Below, one piece after another: positions 34,256 through 42,705 of a stretch of 64,000 nt of DNA. Numbering within the stretch: the stretch's first letter is position 1; each line of letters begins with the position of its first letter. Origin of the DNA: Dyella caseinilytica (lineage in GTDB: Bacteria > Pseudomonadota > Gammaproteobacteria > Xanthomonadales > Rhodanobacteraceae); assembly GCF_016865235.1 (NCBI RefSeq), contig NZ_CP064030.1, positions 1,240,001 to 1,304,000 on the forward strand. The letters run 5' to 3'. Below the pieces are notes generated by a model that worked only from the letters and a program-made list of their open reading frames with translations, had not been told where the DNA came from and ran no database searches. The position numbers and the translations under genes were made by a program.

Positions 34256-35551
34256 TCAGGCCGCATCGCGCTCCGGTTGCGGGGCGCTGGCAGCGACCTG
34301 CGCAGGGTTGATACTCAGGCGCATGCGTCCGGCGCTGACGTGCAGGCGCAGCCCTCGATATATCACCAGATAGCGGATGCCGACTGCTGCGGCGAGGAGC
34401 CCTGCGGCAGCGCCGACACCCAGTGCCCAGCGCGGACCGAAGGTATCAGCCACCCAGCCGGCGACCGGTGCACCCAACGGTGTGCCGCCCATGATGATGG
34501 CCAGGAAAATGGCAACGATGCGTCCACGCATTGCCGGTTCGGCCGATAACTGCATGAAGCTGTTGGTGGAGGTGGTGAAGGTTTGCGCCGCCATGCCGAC
34601 GCCGATCAGCGCGATGCCAAACAGCCAGTAAGTGGGCAGCATCGCCGCGATCGCCAGCAGCAGGCCGAACATCCCCGCGGCAGCAGGCAGCAGCGTGAAG
34701 CGTGGCATGGCGCGATGTGCAGCGAACAAGGCGCCTGTCACGGTGCCGATCGCCATGGTGGACGTAAGAAAACCGTAGCGACCTGCGCCAGCATGGAACG
34801 TGGTAACCGCCATGGTCGAAATGTAGATGGCGAAGTTCAGGCCGAATGTGCCGATCAGGAAGAGCATGAGCAGGATCGCCCGCATATCCGGGCGCTTCCA
34901 TACATAGCGAAAGCCTTCGATCAAACCGGCGCGGGTGCGTTTGAGCTTGTGCTGGGGCTGAAGTTCGCCGAGCCGCAGCAGGGTCAACGAATAGAGCACC
35001 GCCCCGAACGACGCCGCGTTGATGATGAAAACCCATCCGCAACCCACCGCCGCGATAAGCAGGCCGGCAACAGCAGGGCCAATCATGCGTGCCGCGTTGA
35101 ACGAGGTGGAATTCAGGGCGACGGCATTGGACAGGTTGGCTTCGCCCACCAGATCAGAAATGAAGGTCTGGCGTACCGGGGCGTCGAAAGCGGTGACGCA
35201 GCCAAGCAGCAGCGCGAATCCGTAAACATGCCAAAGCTGCACGTGTCCGGTCACGGTCAGCAGACCGAGTGCCAACGCCAGGGTTCCCAGCGCCGCCTGG
35301 GTCATGAACAGCAGCTTGCGACGATCCAGATGATCGGCGGCAAAGCCGGTCAGTGGCAGCAGTAAAAGCTGCGGCCCGAACTGCAAGGCCATGACCACGC
35401 CGACGGCCGTGGCGTTGTTATGCGTCAATTGGGTGAGTACCAGCCAGTCCTGGGCGATGCGCTGCATCCAGGTACCGATGTTCGATACGAGTGCACCGCC
35501 GGCCCAGACTCGGTAGTTATAGCCTCGCAGCGAGCGGAAGGTATTTTTCAT
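34256..35551 (-). CDS. MFS efflux transporter
   Basis: A 431-residue major facilitator with twelve membrane helices. The MFS hallmark between helices 2 and 3 is visible as AADHLDRRKLLF, and the first helix begins NYRVWAGGALVSNIGTWMQRIAQDWLV, the start of the enterobactin-exporter (EntS-like, MFS_3) group. It probably exports a drug or siderophore. It is 19 bases downstream of a MarR regulator in the same orientation and is its probable target. Confidence 0.88.
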   Translation of the reverse strand: MKNTFRSLRGYNYRVWAGGALVSNIGTWMQRIAQDWLVLTQLTHNNATAVGVVMALQFGPQLLLLPLTGFAADHLDRRKLLFMTQAALGTLALALGLLTVTGHVQLWHVYGFALLLGCVTAFDAPVRQTFISDLVGEANLSNAVALNSTSFNAARMIGPAVAGLLIAAVGCGWVFIINAASFGAVLYSLTLLRLGELQPQHKLKRTRAGLIEGFRYVWKRPDMRAILLMLFLIGTFGLNFAIYISTMAVTTFHAGAGRYGFLTSTMAIGTVTGALFAAHRAMPRFTLLPAAAGMFGLLLAIAAMLPTYWLFGIALIGVGMAAQTFTTSTNSFMQLSAEPAMRGRIVAIFLAIIMGGTPLGAPVAGWVADTFGPRWALGVGAAAGLLAAAVGIRYLVIYRGLRLHVSAGRMRLSINPAQVAASAPQPERDAA

Positions 35552-35570
35552 GTTGCAGCAAGCGTTCCGT

Positions 35571-36035
35571 TCACGGTTCTACGAGGCGCTTGAGTAGCTG
35601 GACGGCATGCGCGAGCTGCTTTTGCTCTGCCGGCGAAAGCTGGCGCTGAATGCCGCGAGACAGCCAGTCTTCGCGCGCTGCGCGATTGGCTTTGATCCAT
35701 GCGTGGGAAGCGGGCGTCAGCGTGAGCAACGTTTGTCGCCCGTCCGTGGGGTGGGGGGCGGTGTTGATGAATCCCACCGATTGCAGTGCGGCGACCGTGG
35801 TGCTCATGGATTGCGGTCGCACCCCTTCGGCGCGCGCTAGCAAAGTGACGGTGGTGGGGCCGTCGCGGTCCAGACGGAGCATGACCGCTCGCTGGGAAAG
35901 GTTGAAGTTACCGGTGCTGGCTTCTTCCCGCAGGCGGCGCCTCAGTTGCCCGAGCAGAACGCGAAGTTCTGCCGCGGTGGTCATGGCCTGGCGCGATGGT
36001 GATGTGTCTTTGCCCATGCCGCCATGCTGGCACAT
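35571..36035 (-). CDS. MarR-family regulator of the MFS gene
   Basis: A 154-residue MarR protein: helical dimerisation ends, a winged helix with LDRDGPTTVTLLARAEGVRPQSMSTTVAALQSVGFI, and the wing DGRQTLLTLT. The start at 36035 has no strong ribosome-binding site and sits next to an inverted repeat, so the mRNA may be nearly leaderless; an internal ATG at 36017 is an alternative. Operon with the MFS transporter, suggesting derepression by the exported compound. Confidence 0.9.
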   Translation of the reverse strand: MCQHGGMGKDTSPSRQAMTTAAELRVLLGQLRRRLREEASTGNFNLSQRAVMLRLDRDGPTTVTLLARAEGVRPQSMSTTVAALQSVGFINTAPHPTDGRQTLLTLTPASHAWIKANRAAREDWLSRGIQRQLSPAEQKQLAHAVQLLKRLVEP

Positions 36036-36040
36036 ATGAA

Positions 36041-36059
36041 GTAAAACTACAAAGTTTAC
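36041..36059. promoter_or_regulatory. Possible MarR operator
   Basis: GTAAAACTACAAAGTTTAC has inverted arms GTAAA/TTTAC and lies directly upstream of the MarR start codon. The palindrome is imperfect in its centre. Confidence 0.4.
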
Positions 36060-36088
36060 CTTCGTAATTTATGGCCAACGGACTGAGG

Positions 36089-36367
36089 TCACTGACTCTG
36101 TTGCAGGTAGCCAATTTTCTTGTGTTTGGGGAGCTGCTTGATTTCCCATTCCGCGCGGCTTGCGGTGGACCTGTCTGCATAAGGCCGTGCGCCGATCAAT
36201 CGGGCAGGCGGATGCGAGCGGGTGTAGCGCGCACCGCGTCCTTCGACATGAGCCTGGTAACGGGCCGTGAGATTGTTGGTGATGCCCGCGTAAAGCGAGC
36301 CGTCGCGGCATTCGATCAGGTACAGATACCACGGGCCTTCGTTGAGTTCTGTGCTCATGGCGATCAT
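36089..36367 (-). CDS. GIY-YIG domain protein (UPF0213/YhbQ-like)
   Basis: A 92-residue single-domain GIY-YIG nuclease-like protein. The motif reads WYLYLIECRDGSLYAGITNNL (GIY form YLIEC, YIG form YAGIT), followed by R..Q.HVEGRGARYTRSHPP, the usual arginine and DNA-contact region of the UPF0213 group. The start may be at the Met four residues inside, MSTELNEG. It is 11 bases downstream of the NlpC/P60 gene and may be co-transcribed. The cellular role of this family is not settled. Confidence 0.88.
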   Translation of the reverse strand: MIAMSTELNEGPWYLYLIECRDGSLYAGITNNLTARYQAHVEGRGARYTRSHPPARLIGARPYADRSTASRAEWEIKQLPKHKKIGYLQQSQ

Positions 36368-36378
36368 GGTAATGAAGC

Positions 36379-37773
36379 TCAGGGCCGGATATGCACGATG
36401 CTGGTCATGGCATCGACATAGGAAAGCTTGTCGTCGACGAGCAACGGTAGCAGTGGTGTGACCGACACCTCGTTGGTCTTCGTCCAGCGCATCTTGCCGG
36501 TGCTGTCGCGAAACACGAGGCCACCGACGTCCTGGATGACATAGGGCTGTCCGTCGACCCGGCCGAGAAACATCATCACGTGGCCGGGGATGTAGATCAG
36601 ATCGCCAACTTGCGCTTGGGCAATGGCCTGCATGCGCGCTTCGTGGCTGTCGCTGGCGCTGAATTCACGATGCGGCAGAACCGGACTGATCGCTTGTGCG
36701 CCGGTGTTGCGGGGCATCTGCACGCCCATGCTGCGGTAGACATCGGAGACGAAGCCGCTGCAATCGCGACCGTTGTACAGATGGCCCCAGCCATAACGCT
36801 CGCCAAGAAACTTGAATGCTTGGCGGATGATGTTCGCTTGCGTCAGCGGCAGGTAATCCGGAGAGCTATCAGCAACCCGCTGCAGCAGCGCGGGCTGGAA
36901 ATGCAGCGAACCATCTTCGGCGCGAACGGGGAGTTTCAGCGTCCAGGATACATACGGGCCCTGGCCATTGACCGGCTCGTCCGGCGGCAGGTTGTCCAGC
37001 GGAATGCGCAGGCCCATGTCCAGCAGTAACTCGGAAACGGCGGGTGCTTCAGGCGTGTAGACCGTGCGCACCTTGTCGCCGGTGACGACGCGATAAGACG
37101 CTGGGTGTGCGTACGCAAGCACTTCATCGCGAGTACCTTCGGCGATGGCCGAGCGTTCCACCCACGCGGCATAGCGTGGGCTGACGACGAAATACCATTG
37201 GCCGTCGAGACTGGTATGCACGATGGCAACCGGGTCGCCGGGAAACAGCGTGCTTTCCTGGAAGCGCTCGAAGTCCTGCAATCCTTTGCCGGGAAACGCG
37301 CGCAAGCGGGTGGGAAAGTTGCGCATCGACACGCGGTGCACGATCAGTCCATAACGCGGTTGCGTGACGGCAGGAATCTTGTCCAGTGCAAGGCCGGCGA
37401 TCACTCCGTCGATGATTGGTCGCGGAATGAGCTGGTCTTTTTCATCGTAGAGCGGTTTGTCGTCCAGCTTGGACACCTTTGTGATCCAAGCCAGGACCTG
37501 ATCGCGCGTTACCGCTGTGCCGATCTTGCCGAGGTCATACATGCTCGGATCGTTGTCGAGCAGGCGGCCATTCTGCGCATCGATCTGGGCGCGGGTCAGA
37601 ATGGCCTGGTCGGGCGAAGCAAGTTTGTTTATCCAATAGTCGGGTGAAAGCATCGCATCTTGCACGCCGATCACGCCTGAAGCAGGAATGGTCATGGAAT
37701 CGTTCTGGGCATAAGCCAGGTTGGAGATGAGAACCAGCGTCATGCTAGCAATCAAACGTGCAGCGAGTCCCAT
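36379..37773 (-). CDS. NlpC/P60 peptidase with SH3-type domains
   Basis: A 464-residue exported enzyme with a signal peptide (hydrophobic LIASMTLVLISNLAYAQ). The C-terminal NlpC/P60 domain has the catalytic Cys in GRDCSGFVSDVYRSMGVQMPRNT (residues about 330-352) and the His in GHVMMFLGRVDG (about 397), typical of C40 peptidases that cut the D-Glu to DAP bond in cell wall peptides. The middle region (residues 130-290) contains SH3-like strands (WYFVVSPRYAAWVERSAIAEGT) that bind murein. It lies downstream of small gene B and upstream of the GIY-YIG gene. Confidence 0.85.
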   Translation of the reverse strand: MGLAARLIASMTLVLISNLAYAQNDSMTIPASGVIGVQDAMLSPDYWINKLASPDQAILTRAQIDAQNGRLLDNDPSMYDLGKIGTAVTRDQVLAWITKVSKLDDKPLYDEKDQLIPRPIIDGVIAGLALDKIPAVTQPRYGLIVHRVSMRNFPTRLRAFPGKGLQDFERFQESTLFPGDPVAIVHTSLDGQWYFVVSPRYAAWVERSAIAEGTRDEVLAYAHPASYRVVTGDKVRTVYTPEAPAVSELLLDMGLRIPLDNLPPDEPVNGQGPYVSWTLKLPVRAEDGSLHFQPALLQRVADSSPDYLPLTQANIIRQAFKFLGERYGWGHLYNGRDCSGFVSDVYRSMGVQMPRNTGAQAISPVLPHREFSASDSHEARMQAIAQAQVGDLIYIPGHVMMFLGRVDGQPYVIQDVGGLVFRDSTGKMRWTKTNEVSVTPLLPLLVDDKLSYVDAMTSIVHIRP

Positions 37774-37824
37774 GAAGCGTCCTTCGTGTATCCAGGCGTG
37801 ACGAGAGTGATGGATGGTCAGTCT

Positions 37825-37983
37825 TTAGCTGGCGGTATGAACGGATGCGGCAGCAACCGGCGCATGACTTGCGGCGAAATGCGCAACAGGGGTTTTGGCG
37901 GTGAGCATGGAGCCGAATGTCAGCACGCAGATCAGCAACGTGGCGGCGAACAGGCTATGCAGCATCAGGGTTTCGAATTTCAT
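37825..37983 (-). CDS. Small single-helix membrane protein, sigma-54 driven (paralogue B)
   Basis: A 52-residue paralogue of the protein at 20880-21035: MKFETLMLHSLFAATLLICVLTFGSMLTAK is the hydrophobic part, followed by an Ala/His/Val/Ser tail (HFAASHAPVAAASVHTAS). GGAGAA precedes the ATG, as in paralogue A. The gene ends 51 bases before the NlpC/P60 gene in the same orientation, so a joint transcript is possible. I do not know the family; the conserved part is the helix, so it probably acts in the membrane. Confidence 0.75.
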   Translation of the reverse strand: MKFETLMLHSLFAATLLICVLTFGSMLTAKTPVAHFAASHAPVAAASVHTAS

Positions 37984-38029
37984 GGCGGTTCTCCGTGAGA
38001 TCAGTGTTGGAAGCCTTCGATAGGTATAT

Positions 38030-38046
38030 GGCAAGGCTTGTGCCAA
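38030..38046 (-). promoter_or_regulatory. Sigma-54 promoter of small gene B
   Basis: On the minus strand TTGGCACAAGCCTTGCC, a full TGGCAC-N5-TTGC match, 47 bases upstream of the start codon at 37983. It agrees with the promoter of paralogue A in motif and distance. Confidence 0.87.
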
Positions 38047-38112
38047 CTCGCTGGATGCCTGAAAAACCGCATGCTTAAGCCGTTTTCAGTGTGATCGCAC
38101 GGTCATGCTGGT

Positions 38113-38145
38113 TGTCCGCGGACGGTCGGCGTGTTTGCCCGGACA
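38113..38145. promoter_or_regulatory. Probable sigma-54 activator sites upstream of small gene B
   Basis: TGTCCGCGGACG (38113-38124) and TGCCCGGACA (38136-38145), related to the sites at 21163-21207 and at the same distance (about 67 bases) from the -24 element. The shared TGTCC/GGACA arms point to one activator for both genes. Confidence 0.65.
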
Positions 38146-38211
38146 CGGACGCGGACAGTTTTCTCTTCCCGTATCAGTGATACGTCGTCACATCGTCTTC
38201 ACGCTCGGGGA

Positions 38212-38643
38212 TCAGGGCACGATGGTGTACGGCTGATTAGCGTGGACGTTGGCGAAGATCAGAAAGCGCAACGGTTTTTGTTTGTCCGCGTTGCGGAAAA
38301 GGGTATGCGTAACCTGGGGTTGATCCTGCAGCGTATCGCCCGCGTGATAGAGCTTGGGCGGATCGTCACCATAAGCGGATTCGGCCGTGCCATCGAGAAT
38401 GTAGTTGAGCCCGGCAACAGGGTGATGATGCAAGGGCGCGGCAACGCCAGGCTGGTAAACGACCAGGATGATTTCCATGGATTCATCCGTGCCGGGAATA
38501 GGGCGTTGTTCGAGTACCGTGCGGGTGATGGGCTGGGGCGCTGCGGGCGGTGTTGCATACGCGGAGGTCGTACTCAGCGAGGCCAGCATGATCGTCAGCA
38601 AGACGAGACACCGCGACGTAAAGAAGATGCGCTGCTTGTCCAT
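38212..38643 (-). CDS. Secreted cupin-domain protein
   Basis: The ATG at 38643 follows AGGAAGG and opens a signal peptide (SRCLVLLTIMLASLSTTSAYA). The 143-residue protein has a single cupin barrel: GVAAPLHHHPVAGLNYILDGTAE carries the metal-binding HHH.x and a Glu, and THTLFRNADKQKPLRFLIFAN the second histidine block. Cupins of this size are typically small metal-bound enzymes or binding proteins. An open frame extending upstream to 38697 is not used. It ends a short distance from the TetR gene at 38694. Confidence 0.8.
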   Translation of the reverse strand: MDKQRIFFTSRCLVLLTIMLASLSTTSAYATPPAAPQPITRTVLEQRPIPGTDESMEIILVVYQPGVAAPLHHHPVAGLNYILDGTAESAYGDDPPKLYHAGDTLQDQPQVTHTLFRNADKQKPLRFLIFANVHANQPYTIVP

Positions 38644-38693
38644 GAACCTTCCTGGTGGTTGGGGGGTGTGCCGCGCCATGCGACGCGTACATG

Positions 38694-39296
38694 TCATGCC
38701 GTCTTCGGCTTCGAAGGGGGCGACGCGGTCATCGTCATGGCCTGCTTGGTGATTGCCTTGGCAATGCGTTCGGACAGTTCGGGGTCAGGCACGGCGCGCG
38801 CCAGTGTCACGCCGCCGGAAAGCAATGCGAGCAGGGCAATGGCTTTTTCGTCGCGCTCGCTGCTAAGACGATAAGGCAGGCCCGAAGACACTTCATCGAT
38901 CAGGCGGAGCAGCTCTGCTTCGTAAGCGTGCCGTGTATCGGCGTCGGCACGTGTCATTTCGGGCGAAAAGGTGGGCAGGGCACAGGCTTCACCGATATCG
39001 CAGGTGCGCTTGGGCCCCAGATAAAAGTCGATAAAGGTTTTCACCCAGCGCTTTCCGGCATCGGCCTTCAAGCCAGCGACCGCCTCGCGCAACTGTTCGA
39101 GCCCGGCGAGGACGACGGTGCGGAACGCCTCGCCTTTGGATTTGAAATGCCCATAGAACGCGCCGTTGGTCACGCCCGCGGCCTTGGTCAGCCCATCGAT
39201 GCCGGAGCCGCCAAAGCCTTCCCTGCGAAAGACCTGACTGGCAGCGTCCAGGATCCGGGTGCGGGTTTCTTGCTTGTGTTCGGCTGAGTAGCGCAT
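38694..39296 (-). CDS. TetR-family regulator
   Basis: A 200-residue TetR protein from the ATG at 39296 (GGAAG upstream). The helix-turn-helix (ILDAASQVFRREGFGGSGIDGLTKAAGVTNGAFYGHFKSKGEAF, residues about 15-59) has the GAFYGHF signature; the C-terminal ligand domain contains a YLGPKRTCDIGEACALP stretch. A much longer frame to 39797 overlaps the divergent tautomerase gene on the other strand and is rejected. Divergent from the tautomerase-like gene, with a palindrome between them. Confidence 0.88.
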   Translation of the reverse strand: MRYSAEHKQETRTRILDAASQVFRREGFGGSGIDGLTKAAGVTNGAFYGHFKSKGEAFRTVVLAGLEQLREAVAGLKADAGKRWVKTFIDFYLGPKRTCDIGEACALPTFSPEMTRADADTRHAYEAELLRLIDEVSSGLPYRLSSERDEKAIALLALLSGGVTLARAVPDPELSERIAKAITKQAMTMTASPPSKPKTA

Positions 39297-39320
39297 CGGT
39301 CTTCCAATAAAGAGTGATTG

Positions 39321-39337
39321 CTCTCTTGTAAAGAGAG
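39321..39337. promoter_or_regulatory. Probable TetR operator
   Basis: CTCTCTTGTAAAGAGAG is a perfect inverted repeat (CTCTCTT-GTA-AAGAGAG) in the 117-base space between the divergent TetR gene and the tautomerase-like gene, with further GAGTGAT half-sites on both sides. Confidence 0.7.
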
Positions 39338-39413
39338 TGATCGGTATGTAAGGTATAGAGAGCACTTGGTATTTATAGCACGACCGGCCACCACCCAACC
39401 CGAGGAATGCATC

Positions 39414-39854
39414 ATGCCGATTACGCTTACCGTGCCCGAAAGCCTGCTGTCCGCCGAAGCCGAAGCCAGGGTTTTCGCCGAGTTGACCCGCGCCTTGCTC
39501 GCCGCCGCTCAGCTCGATGGCAACCCCTTCATGACTCCCAATGTGATCGGCAGCTTGAACGTGCTGCCGAAACGACATGTATTCGCCGGCGGTCAACCGG
39601 CGCCCGCTGCCTTTATCGAACTCACGTTGCCTGGGATTGCATTGGCGACAGCTGACGCCAAGCAGGCGTTCATCGAAGCGGCCACCACTGCGGTGGAGCA
39701 AGCCGCCGAAGGGCGACTGCGGCGAGACCATATCTGGACCAATATCGTTTATGCAGCGGAAGGATCCTGGGGCATCGGCGGGCGTGCTTACGATCATGCG
39801 GAGCTGATCGACGCCATCCAGAGTGCCGCTGCACCGGCGCTCGTTGCGTCATAA
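39414..39854 (+). CDS. Tautomerase-superfamily protein
   Basis: A 146-residue protein beginning MPITLTVPESLLS; Pro2, the catalytic base of 4-oxalocrotonate-type tautomerases after Met removal, is in place. The rest follows the two-module beta-alpha-beta form of longer members (RVFAELTRALLAAAQLDGN, HVFAGGQPAPAAFIELTLPG, ATTAVEQAAEGRL.RDHIWTNIVYAAEGSWGIGG). The start follows CGAGGAATGCATC. Its divergent TetR partner and operator suggest inducible metabolism of a small carbonyl or aromatic compound. Confidence 0.82.
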   Translation: MPITLTVPESLLSAEAEARVFAELTRALLAAAQLDGNPFMTPNVIGSLNVLPKRHVFAGGQPAPAAFIELTLPGIALATADAKQAFIEAATTAVEQAAEGRLRRDHIWTNIVYAAEGSWGIGGRAYDHAELIDAIQSAAAPALVAS

Positions 39855-39993
39855 GTGAAGGCTTCGTTTACGGTCAAAGCGAGGCACGTCATGTTGCCTC
39901 GCTTTGATCTTTGCATCGGCGCAGGTGAATCCAGGCGGTAGCTGCTTTGGTCAGCCTCATGCAAAATGAGCGCATTGGGCGTAGGGGATGCGT

Positions 39994-41346
39994 ATGCGAA
40001 TTGGATTCGTTCTTCGCCATCTGGCCATGTTGACGTGCATGCTCTTGCTTCTGGCGTGTGGTGAACGCGTGGTCAAGGAGCAGGCGGCGGCTTCATTTGT
40101 CGAGACATCGCAGAAAGCGGTCGATTCGACGCGGCAGTTTTACAAGGATCTGGTAGACGCCAATACGGCGTACAACAGTTTTCGCTGGGCCGTCGATCCG
40201 CAATGTCCCTTGCTCTCGCCGGGCGAGCAGCTGACTGCTCCGGGCGTCGATGATCCCACCGCGCTACCTCTGGCCATCGAGCGCCTGCCACGCGTCGGCG
40301 GAGCGCTTCCACGCGCATGCGACGCATATGTTGCGGAAGCCTGTCACCGAGATTCAAACGGTGCATTCCATTGTCATCCTGCTGCGGGATCTGTGACGGC
40401 CAATGGATTTTTCTGTCCCAGCCAAGCCGCGCAGGCGTGTGCGCCTGCGTTGAGCTCCGCGGACTGGAAACGTGTTTCCCGATATACGGATAATCCGTTG
40501 AACACGAATTTCCAATACGTATCGCTGGCTGCCGGCGATTTTTCAGCCGACACGGCCAGCATTCAGATACTCGCGAAATACCTGGATTCGCTTTCGGCAC
40601 TGACCAAAAATCCAGATCAGGACATCACGTCCGACCTGCATCAGGACGCCAACAATCTGCAGGCAGTCAGGAACTCGGTCCAATCTGCTTTTGCCCTGCG
40701 TGCTGCCAAGTCATCGGTAAAGAAAACGGTCGGCACGAGCGCTTCAGCCGCCGCAGCAAGTGAACAGCCTTTGGCGGGTTCAGCAGACAAGAGTGGTCTG
40801 GATGCGCCTCTTTCCTCGCTTGCAGAGGGTATCCAGACGACGATCAGCGATGGCGGCTCGTTATCCGCCATCGCCAAGTTACTGCGACAGTCCCAGCAGG
40901 AAAATCGGGTCAGCGACGGGATCGAACAACTTGCCCGGGCGGTGGACAGCCGGTTCTGCACCACTCAGCCGATTGATGCACAGAGCAGTGCATCCGACAT
41001 CCACGCTTATCTGGGTTTTGGCTATGGTCCCGACGAGCTTGCGGCACGCGAGGCGCTGGTGAATCAGGCGATCGTTTACCAATCGCTGGTGGCGGCGAAC
41101 TTGAAAGCCTGCGATGACGCGCAGCAGGCGAACGCGGCCGATCCCCACGGTGCATACCATCCGGCATCGCCCGCAGCTGTGTTGCTGATGGGCGTCAAGC
41201 GAGCCAATGATGCGCTGATCGAGGAAATCGTGAATGGCCAGCTCAGCGAGGCTGATCGACGTAAAGCCCGGGAGATCAGCTTTGAGGAATTTGAATCGGC
41301 CGCTGAAAAGGTAGTCAATATGGTCGTCGGTTTGAAAGGGCTGTGA
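39994..41346 (+). CDS. Large lipoprotein of unknown function
   Basis: The ATG at 39994 has AGGGG six bases upstream (an in-frame ATG at 39988 overlaps it). The lipobox ...MLLLLACGERVV gives a lipidated cysteine at about residue 20, and the following charged residues fit outer membrane sorting. The 430-residue mature part is mostly helical (QKAVDSTRQFYKDLVDANTAYNSFRWAVDP, TIQILAKYLDSLSALTKN) with Ala/Ser-rich spacers near residues 245-260 and cysteines at CHRDSNGAFHCHP and CPSQAAQACAP that may be disulfide-bonded. No known family. It is followed 34 bases later by a small cytoplasmic protein gene, a possible partner. Confidence 0.72.
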   Translation: MRIGFVLRHLAMLTCMLLLLACGERVVKEQAAASFVETSQKAVDSTRQFYKDLVDANTAYNSFRWAVDPQCPLLSPGEQLTAPGVDDPTALPLAIERLPRVGGALPRACDAYVAEACHRDSNGAFHCHPAAGSVTANGFFCPSQAAQACAPALSSADWKRVSRYTDNPLNTNFQYVSLAAGDFSADTASIQILAKYLDSLSALTKNPDQDITSDLHQDANNLQAVRNSVQSAFALRAAKSSVKKTVGTSASAAAASEQPLAGSADKSGLDAPLSSLAEGIQTTISDGGSLSAIAKLLRQSQQENRVSDGIEQLARAVDSRFCTTQPIDAQSSASDIHAYLGFGYGPDELAAREALVNQAIVYQSLVAANLKACDDAQQANAADPHGAYHPASPAAVLLMGVKRANDALIEEIVNGQLSEADRRKAREISFEEFESAAEKVVNMVVGLKGL

Positions 41347-41380
41347 TCATGGGCGACGTCGGTACTGCACGGTAGGAAGC

Positions 41381-41728
41381 ATGATGAATACGCACAATAG
41401 TCCAGCACCGGATTTGACCGCGCTCCGCGACCAAGTGGCGATCTGCGCAACCGAGTGCGCAAACGCCGCCGAACGGGCTCAGGATTCACATCTTCAAACC
41501 CGCCTTGGCAGTCTTGCCAGGCAGGTGGATGCGATGAAGATACGGATTGAGGCGCACATGGATGGCGGCGGCACCGTGACGTCGTCGGTGGTGGCATCGC
41601 TGATGCAGGAAGCCGGTGCGGCCGCCAGCGCCATGAAGGGTGCAACGGGCGATGACAACCTTTATCAGGCAATGCCTGTCATGCAGAGGCTTTGCGGGGA
41701 TATCTTGAAGGCTTTGCCTGCGCCATAG
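41381..41728 (+). CDS. Small helical cytoplasmic protein, function unknown
   Basis: A 115-residue protein with AGGAAG before the ATG. It is mostly alpha-helical (LRDQVAICATECANAAERAQDSHLQTRLGSLARQVDAMKIRIEAHM) and has no signal peptide or known motif; the heptad-like spacing in residues 14-55 would allow a coiled coil. It follows the lipoprotein gene 34 bases downstream in the same orientation, and the two may be co-transcribed. It is convergent with the restriction-endonuclease-like gene. Confidence 0.6.
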   Translation: MMNTHNSPAPDLTALRDQVAICATECANAAERAQDSHLQTRLGSLARQVDAMKIRIEAHMDGGGTVTSSVVASLMQEAGAAASAMKGATGDDNLYQAMPVMQRLCGDILKALPAP

Positions 41729-41758
41729 ACACAGGCGATGTCTTCGCGTCCGGCTTGA

Positions 41759-42445
41759 TTACAGAATCGATGCCGGCTGCGGGTTCTCCCGCACCATGGC
41801 CAGCAGCGCACTGCCACAAATCAGTTCGATGGGCTTGCCGTTGACGAAGCGCTGCGCATCGTCGGTATAGTTGCCGATGGCGATGATCTTCACCGCATCC
41901 GCGTGGTGGTGAACCTGCAAGCCATACATCTCCCGCACCAGCTTGACGTCCACCAGTCGGGTGCGCCATTGCCGGCATTGCACCAAGGTTGTCTGGCCGT
42001 CTTTACATAAGATCAGGTCGACGCCGCTATCGGTGTCGACCAATCCCGCTTCACGCACGCTGTAACCCTGCAAGCGAAAGGCGCGGCGGATCAGCATTTC
42101 AAACTCACGCCAATCCATCGCACTGAGCGCGGTCAGCCCATTCTGTGCGCCCAGCAAATGTTTGCGGCGGCGGTTGTCCAGGAAGGAAACCAGTGCAGCA
42201 ACCCAGCAGGCGCCGAGCAACAGCCATGCAATCGGCGCGTAGGCGCCGTCCGTAAGCGCGCTCCCCAGTGCTTGGCTCTCGGGGCCACCAAAGGTCGACA
42301 TACACCAGCCCAGGCCGTAGCGCACCGCGATATAACCTGTCACACCCAGCATGATGCCGGCTTGCCAGGGCAATCCGGAGATCATTGGGATGCCGCTGTC
42401 TTTGCGCCTTGCCACCGCTCCCCCCTGAGCGTCCGATTGCCACAT
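41759..42445 (-). CDS. Membrane-anchored restriction-endonuclease-like (Mrr-type) protein
   Basis: A 228-residue protein with two N-terminal membrane helices (PWQAGIMLGVTGYIAVRYGL and YAPIAWLLLGACWVAALVSF) and a C-terminal Mrr-like nuclease fold. The start WREFEMLIRRAFRLQGYSVREAGLVDTDSGVDLILCKDGQ fits the first beta-alpha unit with the catalytic Asp in GVDL. The next motif reads TLVQCRQW where active relatives have Q.K.; here Arg replaces the catalytic Lys, so activity is doubtful. AGGTGGCAGG precedes the ATG. The fold is sometimes seen in membrane-bound defence or quality-control proteins. Confidence 0.75.
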   Translation of the reverse strand: MWQSDAQGGAVARRKDSGIPMISGLPWQAGIMLGVTGYIAVRYGLGWCMSTFGGPESQALGSALTDGAYAPIAWLLLGACWVAALVSFLDNRRRKHLLGAQNGLTALSAMDWREFEMLIRRAFRLQGYSVREAGLVDTDSGVDLILCKDGQTTLVQCRQWRTRLVDVKLVREMYGLQVHHHADAVKIIAIGNYTDDAQRFVNGKPIELICGSALLAMVRENPQPASIL

Positions 42446-42473
42446 GGTCCTGCCACCTTGCGATTGTCATGGC

Positions 42474-42656
42474 ATGGAATGCCTCTATGAAAAAGGTAAG
42501 CAGGAAGCGCGCCAAGCGGCGATGCGCGGCAAGATCGACCGGTTGCCTGAGTCCGTCACTCAGGAGTGCATGGAAGTATCTGTTTTCTCTGGCATGGCCT
42601 GGCGAGAAGACAACTGGCCGCCAGACGGTCTGCGAGTGATAACGTTGTCGGCCTGA
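42474..42656 (+). CDS. Possible small protein gene
   Basis: An open frame of 60 residues (MECLYEKGKQEARQAAMRGK start) whose composition looks protein-like and whose codons match the surrounding genes, but with no clear ribosome-binding site. It is divergent from the nuclease-like gene. Listed as a candidate only. Confidence 0.28.
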   Translation: MECLYEKGKQEARQAAMRGKIDRLPESVTQECMEVSVFSGMAWREDNWPPDGLRVITLSA

Positions 42657-42705
42657 CTCACCGCGTCACATGCGTACCAGGGACTGACGCTGGGTGATCA
42701 CCGGA

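Noticed and set aside
39297..39797. N-terminal extension of the TetR gene to 39797
   Set aside because: Would overlap the divergent tautomerase gene and the operator; the TetR fold begins at 39296.
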